DNA from: Pseudoduganella violacea
Lineage (GTDB): Bacteria > Pseudomonadota > Gammaproteobacteria > Burkholderiales > Burkholderiaceae_D
Direction: 5' to 3'
Length of the DNA stretch: 64,000 nucleotides
Assembly: GCF_014191875.1 (NCBI RefSeq)
Contig: NZ_JACHXD010000011.1
Coordinates: 1 to 64,000 of the forward strand
The notes below the pieces were generated by a model, which was not told the origin of the DNA, ran no database searches, and saw nothing but the letters and a program-made list of their open reading frames with translations. Of the stretch, positions 1-7,926 are shown one piece after another. How positions within the stretch are numbered: position 1 is the stretch's first letter; each line of letters opens with the position of its first letter. The translations under genes were made by a program, and so were the position numbers.

Positions 1-1
1 C

Positions 2-79
2 ATGGCCGATGGCGAACAGTGGGGATGCCGCTATTGTCTCAGGTCCGACTGCCGCGCGGAGCAGCGCCTGATGAATTAA
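2..79 (+). CDS. 3' end of an unidentified gene (partial)
   Basis: An open frame enters from the left edge and stops at TAA 77-79. The visible tail is Cys-rich (CRYC followed by DC after four residues) and ends in RLMN. It lies just upstream of an immunity-type gene on the same strand, the position a cognate toxin would occupy, but too little is visible to name a family. It could also be a chance open frame. Confidence 0.3.
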   Translation: MADGEQWGCRYCLRSDCRAEQRLMN

Positions 80-116
80 TCAGTGCTTCCCTAGGTAATC
101 CCAAATTCTGATACAC

Positions 117-467
117 GTGAAAAAGACAAATATTCTATTGCTGCTTGCGGCTCTGACGGTATCTACCTTTGCCTCTGCAGATACGGCAGCGTCAAGAGCG
201 CTCAAAGAGTCCGAAAATACTCCTGGCTTTAAACCGAAGGTAGGGATGGTGCCTGATGCGGCGACAGCCATTTCAATTGCGGTTGCGGTCTGGAACCCTA
301 TTTATGGGGAGAAGCAAATTGCGTCGGAAAAGCCATATAACGCCATATTGAAAGGCGGTCTGTGGACTGTTACGGGGAGTGTGCCAGGCGGCTGGGTTGG
401 TGGCGTTGCCACTGCTGTAATATCAAAACAGGATGGGCGCATCATCAAGGTCTATCACACCAAATGA
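117..467 (+). CDS. Exported NTF2-fold immunity-type protein
   Basis: 116 residues with a GTG start and an N-terminal signal-like segment (KK, then a run of L/A ending near ASA at about residue 20). The C-terminal half has the layout of the NTF2-fold immunity family (Imm-NTF2-2 type): PYNA, then LWTVTGSVPGG, GGVATAVI, then KQDGRIIKVYHTK at the end. Such proteins neutralise toxins of polymorphic/contact-dependent systems, or occur as stand-alone exported proteins. No toxin is visible because the window begins 116 bases upstream. Base composition is less GC-rich than the core genes, consistent with accessory DNA. The IS element begins 37 bases after the stop. Family assignment is from motif recall; role is inferred. 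Confidence 0.6.
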   Translation: MKKTNILLLLAALTVSTFASADTAASRALKESENTPGFKPKVGMVPDAATAISIAVAVWNPIYGEKQIASEKPYNAILKGGLWTVTGSVPGGWVGGVATAVISKQDGRIIKVYHTK

Positions 468-495
468 TGCGAACGGCTGAGGAGAAGTTCTACCT

Positions 496-503
496 ATTGC
501 TGC
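496..503. repeat. Left target-site duplication of the IS
   Basis: ATTGCTGC immediately outside the left terminal repeat; an identical copy is at 1855-1862. Confidence 0.9.
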
Positions 504-1854
504 GAGGGTGTAAATAATGTTGTGTAAACGGTCATTTGGCAGGACACTGCCGCCTCAAGGAGATTTAATGACCGTTGTAAAGCGTAACAAGCGGGCTAAG
601 CCCGATCCGGAGCTGCTCAAACTGGCCGACAGCCTGCTGGCGAACTATCAGAAGCCGGAGGACCTGATCGGTGAAAACGGCCTGCTCAAGCAGCTCACCA
701 AGATGCTGGTGGAGCGCGCCTTGGAGACCGAAATGACCGATCACTTGGGCCATGATAAGAGCGGCGAGGTGACCAACAACACCGGCAACACCCGCAACGG
801 CCATAGCACCAAGACCCTCAAGGGCGACTTTGGCGCCCTGCCGCTGGACGTGCCCCGCGACCGCCAGGGGACATTCGAGCCGCAAATCGTGGTCAAGAAC
901 CAAACTCGCTGGGCCGGCTTTGACGACAAAATCATCTCGCTCTACGCGCGCGGGCTGAGCGTGCGGGAGATTCAAAGCCACCTGGAGGAGATGTACGGTG
1001 CCGAGGTGTCACCGACCCTCATTTCCAGCGTCACGGACGCCGTCAGCGAGGATGTGAAGCTCTGGCAGGCCCGCCCGCTCGACGCCGTGTACCCGATCCT
1101 GTATCTCGACTGCATTCACGTCAAGGTACGCGACAACGGCGCGGTGCGCACCAAGGCGCTCTACCTGGCCATCGGCGTCAACATGGAAGGCCACAAGGAA
1201 GTCTTGGGCCTCTGGATCTCTCAAACCGAAGGCGCCAAGTTCTGGCTACAGGTCGTGACCGAACTCAAAAACCGCGGCGTGCAGGATATCTTCATCGCAT
1301 GCGTCGACGGTTTAAAAGGCTTCCCGGACGCCATCGAGGCGGTCTATCCGCAGGCCGCCGTTCAACTGTGCATTGTGCATATGGTACGCAACAGCTTGAA
1401 CTTCGTTCCCTGGAAAGCGCAGAAGGAAGTGGCCGCCGATTTGAAGCTAATCTACAGCGCGGCAACCGCCGACGAGGCTGAGCTCCGGCTGGCGGAATTT
1501 GAGAGAAAATGGGATAAACAGTATAAACCAATAAGTCAGTCATGGCGCCGCAGCTGGGAGCGCGTCATCCCGTTCTTCGACTACCCGCCGGAAATCCGTA
1601 AGGTGATTTACACCACGAACGCGATTGAATCGATTAATATGAGCCTGCGAAAAGTCACGAAGACCCGCAGTTCCTTTCCGACCGATGAGGCTGTGAGCAA
1701 GCTGTTTTATCTGGCGCTGAACAACATCAGCAAGAAATGGACGATGCCGATACGGGACTGGAAAGCTGCACTGAACCGCTTCGCCATCCAGTTTGAAGAC
1801 CGGGTGCCGCAGGGTTAAACGAAAACCCGTTTACACAGAATTCAGTACACCCCC
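504..1854 (+). mobile_element. IS256-family insertion sequence, complete
   Basis: A 1351-bp element with imperfect terminal inverted repeats (504-531 against 1827-1854, 22 of 28 matching; both ends share GGGTGTA and TGTGTAAACGG). It is flanked by a perfect 8-bp direct repeat ATTGCTGC (496-503 and 1855-1862), the duplication size expected for IS256-family transposition. One intact transposase gene fills it. Both ends and the duplication are uneroded, so insertion is probably recent. Joining the flanks restores one continuous intergenic sequence downstream of the immunity-type gene. Confidence 0.93.
568..1818 (+). CDS. IS256-family transposase
   Basis: 416 residues from ATG 568; an upstream in-frame ATG at 517 lies inside the left terminal repeat, so the later start, preceded by AAGGAG, is preferred. 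The N-terminal ENGLLKQLTKMLVERALETEM and the following NGHSTKTLKG segment are typical of the mutator/IS256 group. The DDE triad is visible as the Asp of YLDCIHV, the Asp of CVDGLKGFP and the Glu of TTNAIESINMSLRK. Length matches the family and no frameshift is seen, so the enzyme should be active. It catalyses cut-and-paste or copy-out transposition of the surrounding element. Confidence 0.95.
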   Translation: MTVVKRNKRAKPDPELLKLADSLLANYQKPEDLIGENGLLKQLTKMLVERALETEMTDHLGHDKSGEVTNNTGNTRNGHSTKTLKGDFGALPLDVPRDRQGTFEPQIVVKNQTRWAGFDDKIISLYARGLSVREIQSHLEEMYGAEVSPTLISSVTDAVSEDVKLWQARPLDAVYPILYLDCIHVKVRDNGAVRTKALYLAIGVNMEGHKEVLGLWISQTEGAKFWLQVVTELKNRGVQDIFIACVDGLKGFPDAIEAVYPQAAVQLCIVHMVRNSLNFVPWKAQKEVAADLKLIYSAATADEAELRLAEFERKWDKQYKPISQSWRRSWERVIPFFDYPPEIRKVIYTTNAIESINMSLRKVTKTRSSFPTDEAVSKLFYLALNNISKKWTMPIRDWKAALNRFAIQFEDRVPQG

Positions 1855-1862
1855 ATTGCTGC
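1855..1862. repeat. Right target-site duplication of the IS
   Basis: ATTGCTGC immediately outside the right terminal repeat, identical to 496-503. Confidence 0.9.
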
Positions 1863-1996
1863 CGCTGGCGGTCGTTGCACCTAGTCGGAGGCAGGCGCTC
1901 GCCGCGCCTGCTTTGGTGCGCTCTGCTGTACTACTCGAGCTATGGCCGCTTCGACGCATTACTGCCAGGTGAATATCGGCCGACTATTCTGTGCCA

Positions 1997-2233
1997 TCAG
2001 GGAAGGGTCAAGTCCAAACCGAACATCCTGCTAAGGAAGAAGGTGAGGAGCCCCAGGCCCAGGAGCGATACCATGAAGCCTGCGGCCACCTTGCCGCTTG
2101 CGCGCAGCACCGCGCGCCTCTCCGTCTGCTTCCCCTTCTTCCCTTGATCGTAATGCCACTTGATGGCGAAGAACATCCCCGTGCAGAGCACGAGCGCCTT
2201 GAACGTAACGAAGACTATCGGGGTCCATTCCAT
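1997..2233 (-). CDS. Small two-helix membrane protein, unknown function
   Basis: 78 residues, ATG preceded by GGAAAG about ten bases upstream. Two hydrophobic segments (about residues 5-24 and 51-70) are separated by a strongly basic loop (KKGKQTERR), suggesting an inner-membrane hairpin protein with a cytoplasmic loop. It is divergent from the MocR-type gene. I do not recognise a named family. Frame choice rests on the membrane pattern and ribosome-binding site; two other short frames overlap on the plus strand and look like shadows. Confidence 0.55.
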   Translation of the reverse strand: MEWTPIVFVTFKALVLCTGMFFAIKWHYDQGKKGKQTERRAVLRASGKVAAGFMVSLLGLGLLTFFLSRMFGLDLTLP

Positions 2234-2261
2234 AATGTTGAGTCTTTCCAGGTTTTTACTT

Positions 2262-2274
2262 GATAGTATCTATC
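2262..2274. promoter_or_regulatory. Small palindrome in a divergent promoter region
   Basis: GATAG-TAT-CTATC, a perfect 5-bp inverted repeat in the short gap between the small membrane protein and the MocR-type regulator. MocR proteins commonly control a divergent neighbour, so this could be an operator; there is no further support. Confidence 0.25.
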
Positions 2275-2297
2275 GTGAGTAGCACAGCTTCAGCGTA

Positions 2298-3779
2298 TTG
2301 CTTGAGTCATGCAAGGATGGTATTGCTGCTCGTTCTGATGCATACTACTTAAAAGCAATTTCCATACATAGAGACAAACTGTCCCAGTTGAAAACCATAC
2401 AAGATGAAAATGTGCCGATTTGGTTGCCGCGATTGGCCGTGAATGGCGGGCCACGTTTCTTGCAAATTGCGGATGCCTTGCAGGCGGCAGTGGCAGATGG
2501 CTCGCTGAAACCGGGCGACCGTCTACCTCCGCAGCGCCAGTTGGCGGCACAGCTGGACGTCGACCTGACGACGATCACGCGCGCCTACGACGAGGCCAGA
2601 CGCCGCAACTTGTTGGAAGGCCGCGGCGCCCGAGGCACTTATGTCGCGGCGCCGAAAGTCGAATTGACCTCGATCCTCGACCTGAGCATGAATACCCCGC
2701 CACCGCCGGAGGGCGTGGACTTCGACGATATGTTGAAGCAGGGTTTGTCTCAAGTACTGATGAGGGCCGACAATGAATTGCTGATGACTTACCACCTGGC
2801 CGGGGGAAGCGATTCCGACCGCAAGGCTGGAGCTAAATGGCTCGAACCGATGTTCGGGCATCTGGATGCGCGGCAGCTCGTTGTTTGTCCGGGCGCGCAA
2901 GCGGCGATCGCCGCATTGATCCTCGCGCTGACGGAGTCTGGCGATGTCATCCTGGCCGAGACAATGAGTTACCCCGGCTTGCGTGCGGCGGCGACCCAAT
3001 TCGGCCGGCTCCTCATTGCGGTGGAAGCGGACAAGCACGGGATGGTGCCTGAGATGCTGGAGGAGGCGTGCCGCCAGCATAAACCTGGGCTGGTCTTCCT
3101 CAATCCGACATTACAGAACCCGACCGCCATCACCATTCCGGAACACCGGCGCAGGGAGCTTGCCAGCATCGCGCGGCGCTGCAATGTGCGTATCGTCGAG
3201 GATGATCCCTATTGGCTTCTTGCCGATGCCCCGCCACCGCCGATAGCCACCTTTGCCCCGGAACAGGTGTACTACATCTCAACCCTGTCGAAATGTCTGA
3301 CGCCCGGCTTGCGTGTCGCCTTCGTGCTGATACGCGACCCGCACGAACGCGAACGTTTCTTGGCTGCGCTAAGAGCATTTGCGCTGATGGCCGCTCCTCT
3401 GACGGCCGCCCTGGCCACTCAGTGGATACTCGACGGCTCGGCTGATGGATTGATGGAAGGCGTACGCACCGAGGCGCGCCTGCGCCACCGCATGGCCCGG
3501 GATATTCTGGCGGGGCGCTACAGCGGCGCCGGAGACGGCCTGCATGTATGGCTCGAATTACCGGCGTATTGGAACTCCTCGCAGCTGGCGCGCGCAGCCG
3601 ACAGCGAAGGCATCGCAGTCACGCCGGCGGAGACATTCGCTACCGGCGGCGCTTCCGTGAATGCCATCCGGATTTCTTTGGGTAGCATCAGGAACCGCGG
3701 ACGCTTGCAGGCGGGTCTTCAACGGCTGTCCCATCTGCTTGCGCGGCGGCCCGAGTCGTTCAGCGCTGCTGTGGTTTAA
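2298..3779 (+). CDS. MocR-type transcriptional regulator (GntR HTH + aminotransferase fold)
   Basis: Up to 493 residues. A GntR-type winged helix covers about residues 45-120 (GPRFLQIADALQAAV, LKPGDRLPPQRQLA, TRAYDEARRRNLLEGRGARGTYV). A class-I aminotransferase domain follows, with NPTLQNPTA, EDDPYW and the PLP-lysine motif STLSKCLTPGLRVAF. The family (PdxR, GabR relatives) uses PLP or an aldimine as effector and usually controls vitamin B6, amino acid or transporter genes. The start is uncertain: 2298 is TTG with no clear ribosome site; an internal TTG (2388) or GTG (2412) just before the HTH is also possible. No obvious target gene is adjacent except the divergent membrane protein. Confidence 0.85.
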   Translation: MLESCKDGIAARSDAYYLKAISIHRDKLSQLKTIQDENVPIWLPRLAVNGGPRFLQIADALQAAVADGSLKPGDRLPPQRQLAAQLDVDLTTITRAYDEARRRNLLEGRGARGTYVAAPKVELTSILDLSMNTPPPPEGVDFDDMLKQGLSQVLMRADNELLMTYHLAGGSDSDRKAGAKWLEPMFGHLDARQLVVCPGAQAAIAALILALTESGDVILAETMSYPGLRAAATQFGRLLIAVEADKHGMVPEMLEEACRQHKPGLVFLNPTLQNPTAITIPEHRRRELASIARRCNVRIVEDDPYWLLADAPPPPIATFAPEQVYYISTLSKCLTPGLRVAFVLIRDPHERERFLAALRAFALMAAPLTAALATQWILDGSADGLMEGVRTEARLRHRMARDILAGRYSGAGDGLHVWLELPAYWNSSQLARAADSEGIAVTPAETFATGGASVNAIRISLGSIRNRGRLQAGLQRLSHLLARRPESFSAAVV

Positions 3780-3924
3780 CTGTCCAGGAAAGTGATCGGA
3801 AGTAGCGGCTGATGGCCGTCCATTCAAACTCAAAGGTGTCTTGCGCTGCTCATTTTTTGAGCGAAATTGTGCTACGATGAGGACGTGGAATCCATGCCAA
3901 GTCCTTGAATCGTAAAGCTATCTG

Positions 3925-4266
3925 ATGGAAAATCACCACCATAATCCAGCGCAAGCCGTAGTATCGGTCGCCGATGTGAACGAGCGTCGCCTCGAAAAAC
4001 ATCGTCCGGTAGCTCTCGCGCTGCGCGGTGGCGTCGCAACTGGTGCGGACGTGGTTCTAGCTCTTGCATATGAGCAGGTCGCGTTATGGGAGCGAGGGAA
4101 TTTGTGTAGTCAGGACTATATCGACGCATGGAAAGAGTTGCTACTGCATCCCCTGCAGGCAGCTCAGATTCTTGAAGAGCGCTCGCCCCGTGCGGCTGCA
4201 TTACGCCAGAATTCCCCTTTCGTTGCATCCGTGCGTAAGTTCCAAACATTAGCGGATGCGACGTGA
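3925..4266 (+). CDS. Small hypothetical protein coupled to a nucleotidyltransferase remnant
   Basis: 113 residues, soluble, with an LRGGVATGADVVLALAYEQVALWE core, then DYIDAWKELL and LRQNSPFV near the end. It overlaps the next frame by 11 bases (4256-4266), showing translational coupling. The partner resembles an AbiEii/DUF6036-type nucleotidyltransferase, so this could be the first gene (antitoxin-like or helper) of a toxin-antitoxin-like pair. That pairing is inferred from position; I do not recognise the family itself. Confidence 0.6.
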   Translation: MENHHHNPAQAVVSVADVNERRLEKHRPVALALRGGVATGADVVLALAYEQVALWERGNLCSQDYIDAWKELLLHPLQAAQILEERSPRAAALRQNSPFVASVRKFQTLADAT

Positions 4267-4844
4267 GCAGATCCAGCTTGCCTTAGAAGCGGCCGCGAAG
4301 TGTGGCCCGCACACGGAATTCGTCATTGCCGGCAGCTTTTCCGTTGGTGATGCTGGAGTTCGGAGGTATTCGCGCCTACTTCCTCGATGTGAACGACACT
4401 GCGATTTCCAAGTATGTACGCAGCGCGGAGAACGATTTCCGATGGATCGATGCTGGTTTGGAGGCAGGTTTGCTCGACCTCGATATCATCGAAGGCAGAG
4501 CTGACCTTGGCGTCGACTACCCCGGTGAAGACGATAAGCGTAGGGTTTGCAACGGCATCCGATCGCATCGCGCCGCACGTAATGAGGACGGTACGTTACG
4601 ACATGAATTGCTCACTGCCTTGCGCTCATATTCTCAAACACGCATTGCCAATCTGTTGAGCGACAATCATCTCTACACTGGCGAAATTCTGTATGCGGAC
4701 GCAAGCCGGGTTGTCCAGGAAGTTGAACCCGATGTCTTGGTTATCCACGACTCATCCAACTGGAATACCAACCCAAGGGTTGGTCAGTGCTACTGCGTTG
4801 GTTACGACGACGGTGTGGTTGCAATAGCCGCGAAGCCAGAATAG
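4256..4844 (+). pseudogene. Decayed nucleotidyltransferase (AbiEii/DUF6036-like), frameshift and internal deletion
   Basis: The frame from ATG 4256 gives a family-like N-terminus (RREQIQLALEAAAK, EFVIAGSFSV) and then turns to nonsense. From about 4345 a second frame (open from 4302 to 4844) carries the family's next recognisable part: GGIRAYFLDVNDTAISKYVRS, ENDFRWIDAGLEAGLLD. The catalytic middle that should separate these two parts is missing, which suggests an internal deletion that also changed the frame rather than a one-base slip. The tail after LDIIEGR (DVLVIHDSSNW and on) is not recognised and may be foreign to the family. Probably inactive. Confidence 0.5.
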
Positions 4845-4872
4845 GCATCGCGGAACTATTGCATGATTCCTT

Positions 4873-5631
4873 CTACGCGGCACCCCGCCACTGGAAGCGC
4901 TCGAACAGCGGCGCGATGCGGCGCAGCAGGTCGGTGCCGGGGTAGCCTGGGAGGGCGCTGGCGTTCAGGGCCGCGTCGCCGCAGCCTTCCTGGCGAAACT
5001 CCTGCAGCACGAAATTGCGCACGCCCATGCTGGCCAGGTCGAAAGCCAGTTCGTAGATCTGCTCGGGCAGCAGCAGTTGGGGATGGACGGTGGTGCGGCA
5101 TTCGTAATCGACGCCGCTGGCGATGATGCGGCGCGCGCAGTCCCAGGCCGCCGAGCCGCTGCCCGGAACGCCCGTGATGCCGGGATACAGGCGCTCATTG
5201 GCCTTGATGTCGAAACCCACCCAATCGAGCATCGGCAGGATCTGCGCCAGCCGTTGCGGATAGATGCAGGCCGTGTGCAGGCCGACCGCGTAACCGAGGC
5301 CTTTGACTTCGGCGATTGCCGCTTCCAGCGCCGGATCGATGGTCGGCTCGCCGCCGCTGAACACCACACCGTCCAGCAAGCCTTTGCGCCGCTCCAGCAG
5401 TTCCAAGACTTCCTGCCAGGCGATCGCCGATTGCTCGGGACGGCGCTGCAGCTCGGGATTGTGGCAATAGCCGCAGCGCCAGGGGCAGCCGTGCACAAAG
5501 ACCGCCATCGCCAGCTTGCCTGGGAAGTCGGTCGCGGTGAACGGCGTGACGCCGCCCACCTTTAGCGCGTTGGCCGAGCGTTCAGCTGTGGCAGGCGGCT
5601 GCACGGGATTCACGGAAGTATTTGCGTTCAT
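4873..5631 (-). CDS. nrdG: Anaerobic ribonucleotide reductase activating protein
   Basis: A radical-SAM activase that cleaves S-adenosylmethionine to place the glycyl radical on NrdD. The cluster motif is CPWRCGYC (CxxxCxxC) after FTATDFPGK, followed by VFSGGEPT (SAM-binding GGE). About 252 residues from ATG 5631, which has AAGGGTGAG just upstream; a GTG at 5640 is an alternative. The gene starts inside the 3' end of the small glycyl-radical gene (50-base overlap), so translation is probably coupled. It is the last gene of an nrdD-radical peptide-nrdG run. Confidence 0.93.
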   Translation of the reverse strand: MNANTSVNPVQPPATAERSANALKVGGVTPFTATDFPGKLAMAVFVHGCPWRCGYCHNPELQRRPEQSAIAWQEVLELLERRKGLLDGVVFSGGEPTIDPALEAAIAEVKGLGYAVGLHTACIYPQRLAQILPMLDWVGFDIKANERLYPGITGVPGSGSAAWDCARRIIASGVDYECRTTVHPQLLLPEQIYELAFDLASMGVRNFVLQEFRQEGCGDAALNASALPGYPGTDLLRRIAPLFERFQWRGAA

Positions 5632-5779
5632 GGAACTCACCCTTCTTGCCCGTGTTGAACGAAGAGACCGGACGATGGTAGCCCATCACGCGGGTCCAGA
5701 TTTCGCAGGGCTGGCGCTCGGCGTCGCTCAGGGTGACGGCGGCGTTGGCAAGATGGGTGGCCTGGCTCAGATCGGTCAT
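5582..5779 (-). CDS. nrdD: Separate glycyl-radical polypeptide of anaerobic ribonucleotide reductase
   Basis: 65 residues from ATG 5779 with an AAGGAG ribosome site. It contains CEIWTRVMGYHRP followed by FNTGKKGEFHERKYF. This aligns with the extreme C-terminus of one-piece NrdD enzymes (RRVCGY, then FNAGKQEE), where the Gly of the RVxGY motif carries the catalytic radical; here that is about Gly33. The gene lies 25 bases after the stop of the large NrdD gene, which itself ends after a zinc-ribbon-like Cys motif and lacks this segment. The radical-bearing tail is therefore encoded as its own protein that must dock onto the large subunit. Assignment is by motif; the split is directly visible. 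Confidence 0.82.
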   Translation of the reverse strand: MTDLSQATHLANAAVTLSDAERQPCEIWTRVMGYHRPVSSFNTGKKGEFHERKYFRESRAAACHS

Positions 5780-5804
5780 GATTTCTCCTTCAGTGGTTTC
5801 AAGG

Positions 5805-7817
5805 TTAGGCAGCTTCACGCTGCTTGCGGGCGAGCAGTTCTGCATCGCATTTCGGACAGTATTGGTGCTTGCCGCTCAAGTAGCCATGTTTCGGGCAGAT
5901 CGAGAAGGTCGGCGTCACCGTGATATAGGGCAGGCCGAATCGTTCCAGCGAACGGCGCACCAGCGAGCTGCAAGCCTGGGAGGTGGATAGCGCCTCGGTC
6001 ATATACAGGTGCAGCACGGTGCCGCCGGTGTATTTGCGCTGCAGCTCGTCCTGCTGTTCCAGTGCCTCGAACGGATCGTCGGTGAAGCCGACCGGCAGCT
6101 GCGAGGAGTTGGTGTAGTAGGGCATGTCCACCGTGCCGGCCTGCAGGATGTCCGGGAAGCGCTTGCGGTCTTCGCGGGCAAAGCGGTAGGTCGTGCCTTC
6201 GGCCGGCGTGGCTTCCAGGTTGTACATATGGCCGGTTTCGTCCTGGTACTCCAGCATGCGGGCGCGCACGTGGTCGAGCAGGCGGATGGCCAGGGCGCGG
6301 CCTTCGGCCGTGGTGATGTCGTCCTGGTCGCCGCTGAAGTTGCGGATCATCTCGTTGATGCCGTTCACGCCCAGCGTCGAGAAGTGGTTGCGCAGCGTGC
6401 CCAGATAGCGCTTGGTATAAGGGAAGAGGCCATTGTCCATATGGCGCTGGATCACCTTGCGCTTGATTTCGAGACTGACCTTGCCCAGTTCCAGCAGGCG
6501 GTCGAGGGCGGCCAGCAGGCCGGCTTCGTCGCCTTTATGCAGATAACCGAGGCGGGCGCAGTTGACCGTGACCACGCCGAGGGAGCCGGTTTGCTCGGCC
6601 GAGCCAAACAGACCGTTGCCGCGTTTGAGCAGTTCGCGCAGGTCCAGTTGCAGGCGGCAGCACATGGAGCGGATCATATTCGGCTTCAGTTCCGAATTGA
6701 TGAAGTTCTGGAAGTAGGGCAGGCCGTAGCGCGCCGTCATCTCGAACAGCAGCTCGGCGTTCGGGCTGGTCCAGTCGAAGTCCGGCGTGATGTTATAGGT
6801 CGGGATCGGGAAGGTGAAGGCGCGGCCCTTGGCGTCGCCGGCCATCATCACTTCGATGTAGGCGCGGTTGATCATGTCCATCTCGACCTGCAGATCGCCA
6901 TAGCTGAACGGCATTTCCTGGCCGGCGATGACGGGGATCTGTTCGCGCAGGTCTTCCGGGCAGACCCAATCGAAGGTCAGGTTGGTGAACGGGGTCTGGG
7001 TGCCCCAGCGCGACGGTACGTTCAGGTTGTAGATCAGCTCCTGCATGTACTGGCGCACGGCGGTGTAGTCCAGCTTATCCTTGCGGATGTAGGGCGCCAT
7101 ATAGGTGTCGAAGGAGCTGAAGGCTTGCGCGCCGGCCCACTCGTTCTGCAGGGTGCCGAGGAAGTTGACGATCTGGCCGACGGCGCTCGACATATGCTTG
7201 GCGGGGCCGGCTTCGACCTTGCCCGGCACGCCGTTCAGGCCTTCGTTGAGCAGGGTGCGCAGCGACCAGCCGGCGCAATAGCCGGCCAGCATATCGAGGT
7301 CGTGGATGTGGATGTCGGCTTCGCGGTGGGCCTGGCCCACTTCCGGCGGATAGACGTGGTTCAGCCAATAGTTGGCGATGACTTTGCCCGACACGTTCAG
7401 GATCAGGCCACCGAGCGAGTAGCCCTGGTTGGCGTTGGCGTTGACGCGCCAGTCCTGCTGGTTAAGGTATTCGTTGATTGAGGATTCCACGTCCACCAGC
7501 GACTTGCGGTCCTGGCGCAGCTTGCTGTGCTGCTCACGGTAGACGACGTAGGCGCGCAGGGTTTTGCGGTGGCCGGCATCATACAGCACGCCTTCGACGA
7601 TGTCCTGCACCTGCTCCACGCTCATGCGCGAAGGCGTCAGGGCGGCGCAGCGCAGCAGCACCTGCTGGCACAGGATTTCCGCTTCGTCGGCATTGAACTC
7701 GCCGCTGGCCTGGCCGGCACTGCGCAGGGCGGCCGTGATCTTGGCGGCGTCGAAGGCTTCGCTGCGGCCGTCGCGCTTGATGATATTGCTCGTAATCTGT
7801 ACCACGTCGGTAGCCAT
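5805..7817 (-). CDS. nrdD: Anaerobic ribonucleoside-triphosphate reductase, large chain
   Basis: About 670 residues from ATG 7817, chosen for its GGAGAG ribosome site over a GTG at 7835. The N-terminus is an ATP-cone (IIKRDGRSEAFDAAKI; about residues 5-95). The body has class III features: ADIHIHDLDM, NVPSRWGTQTPFTNLTFDW, FPIPTYNITPDF and the cysteine-bearing MCCRLQLDL. It ends in a CPKHGY...CPKCDAEL zinc-ribbon-like motif and stops there: the expected RVxGY radical motif is absent and sits in the next gene. It reduces ribonucleotides without oxygen. An FNR-type box lies about 100 bases upstream. Confidence 0.93.
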   Translation of the reverse strand: MATDVVQITSNIIKRDGRSEAFDAAKITAALRSAGQASGEFNADEAEILCQQVLLRCAALTPSRMSVEQVQDIVEGVLYDAGHRKTLRAYVVYREQHSKLRQDRKSLVDVESSINEYLNQQDWRVNANANQGYSLGGLILNVSGKVIANYWLNHVYPPEVGQAHREADIHIHDLDMLAGYCAGWSLRTLLNEGLNGVPGKVEAGPAKHMSSAVGQIVNFLGTLQNEWAGAQAFSSFDTYMAPYIRKDKLDYTAVRQYMQELIYNLNVPSRWGTQTPFTNLTFDWVCPEDLREQIPVIAGQEMPFSYGDLQVEMDMINRAYIEVMMAGDAKGRAFTFPIPTYNITPDFDWTSPNAELLFEMTARYGLPYFQNFINSELKPNMIRSMCCRLQLDLRELLKRGNGLFGSAEQTGSLGVVTVNCARLGYLHKGDEAGLLAALDRLLELGKVSLEIKRKVIQRHMDNGLFPYTKRYLGTLRNHFSTLGVNGINEMIRNFSGDQDDITTAEGRALAIRLLDHVRARMLEYQDETGHMYNLEATPAEGTTYRFAREDRKRFPDILQAGTVDMPYYTNSSQLPVGFTDDPFEALEQQDELQRKYTGGTVLHLYMTEALSTSQACSSLVRRSLERFGLPYITVTPTFSICPKHGYLSGKHQYCPKCDAELLARKQREAA

Positions 7818-7912
7818 AATCTCTCCGTAAAACACTAGATTTAGTGCATGCGTAGAGATTAGTGGCTAAATATGGCGTGGTCAAAGGTAAACTGTTGCGG
7901 TGTTGAAAATCC

Positions 7913-7926
7913 TTGATTCAGGTCAA
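7913..7926. promoter_or_regulatory. FNR/Dnr-type box upstream of nrdD
   Basis: TTGATTCAGGTCAA matches the TTGAT-N4-ATCAA consensus at 9 of 10 defined positions. It overlaps the stop codon of the SCO gene and is centred about 102 bases before the nrdD start, a plausible place for anaerobic activation. The Crp/Fnr protein at 18835 has a recognition helix suited to this sequence. Confidence 0.65.

Noticed and set aside
6009..7481. A 490-codon plus-strand frame over nrdD
   Set aside because: Antisense shadow of nrdD without any recognisable domain.
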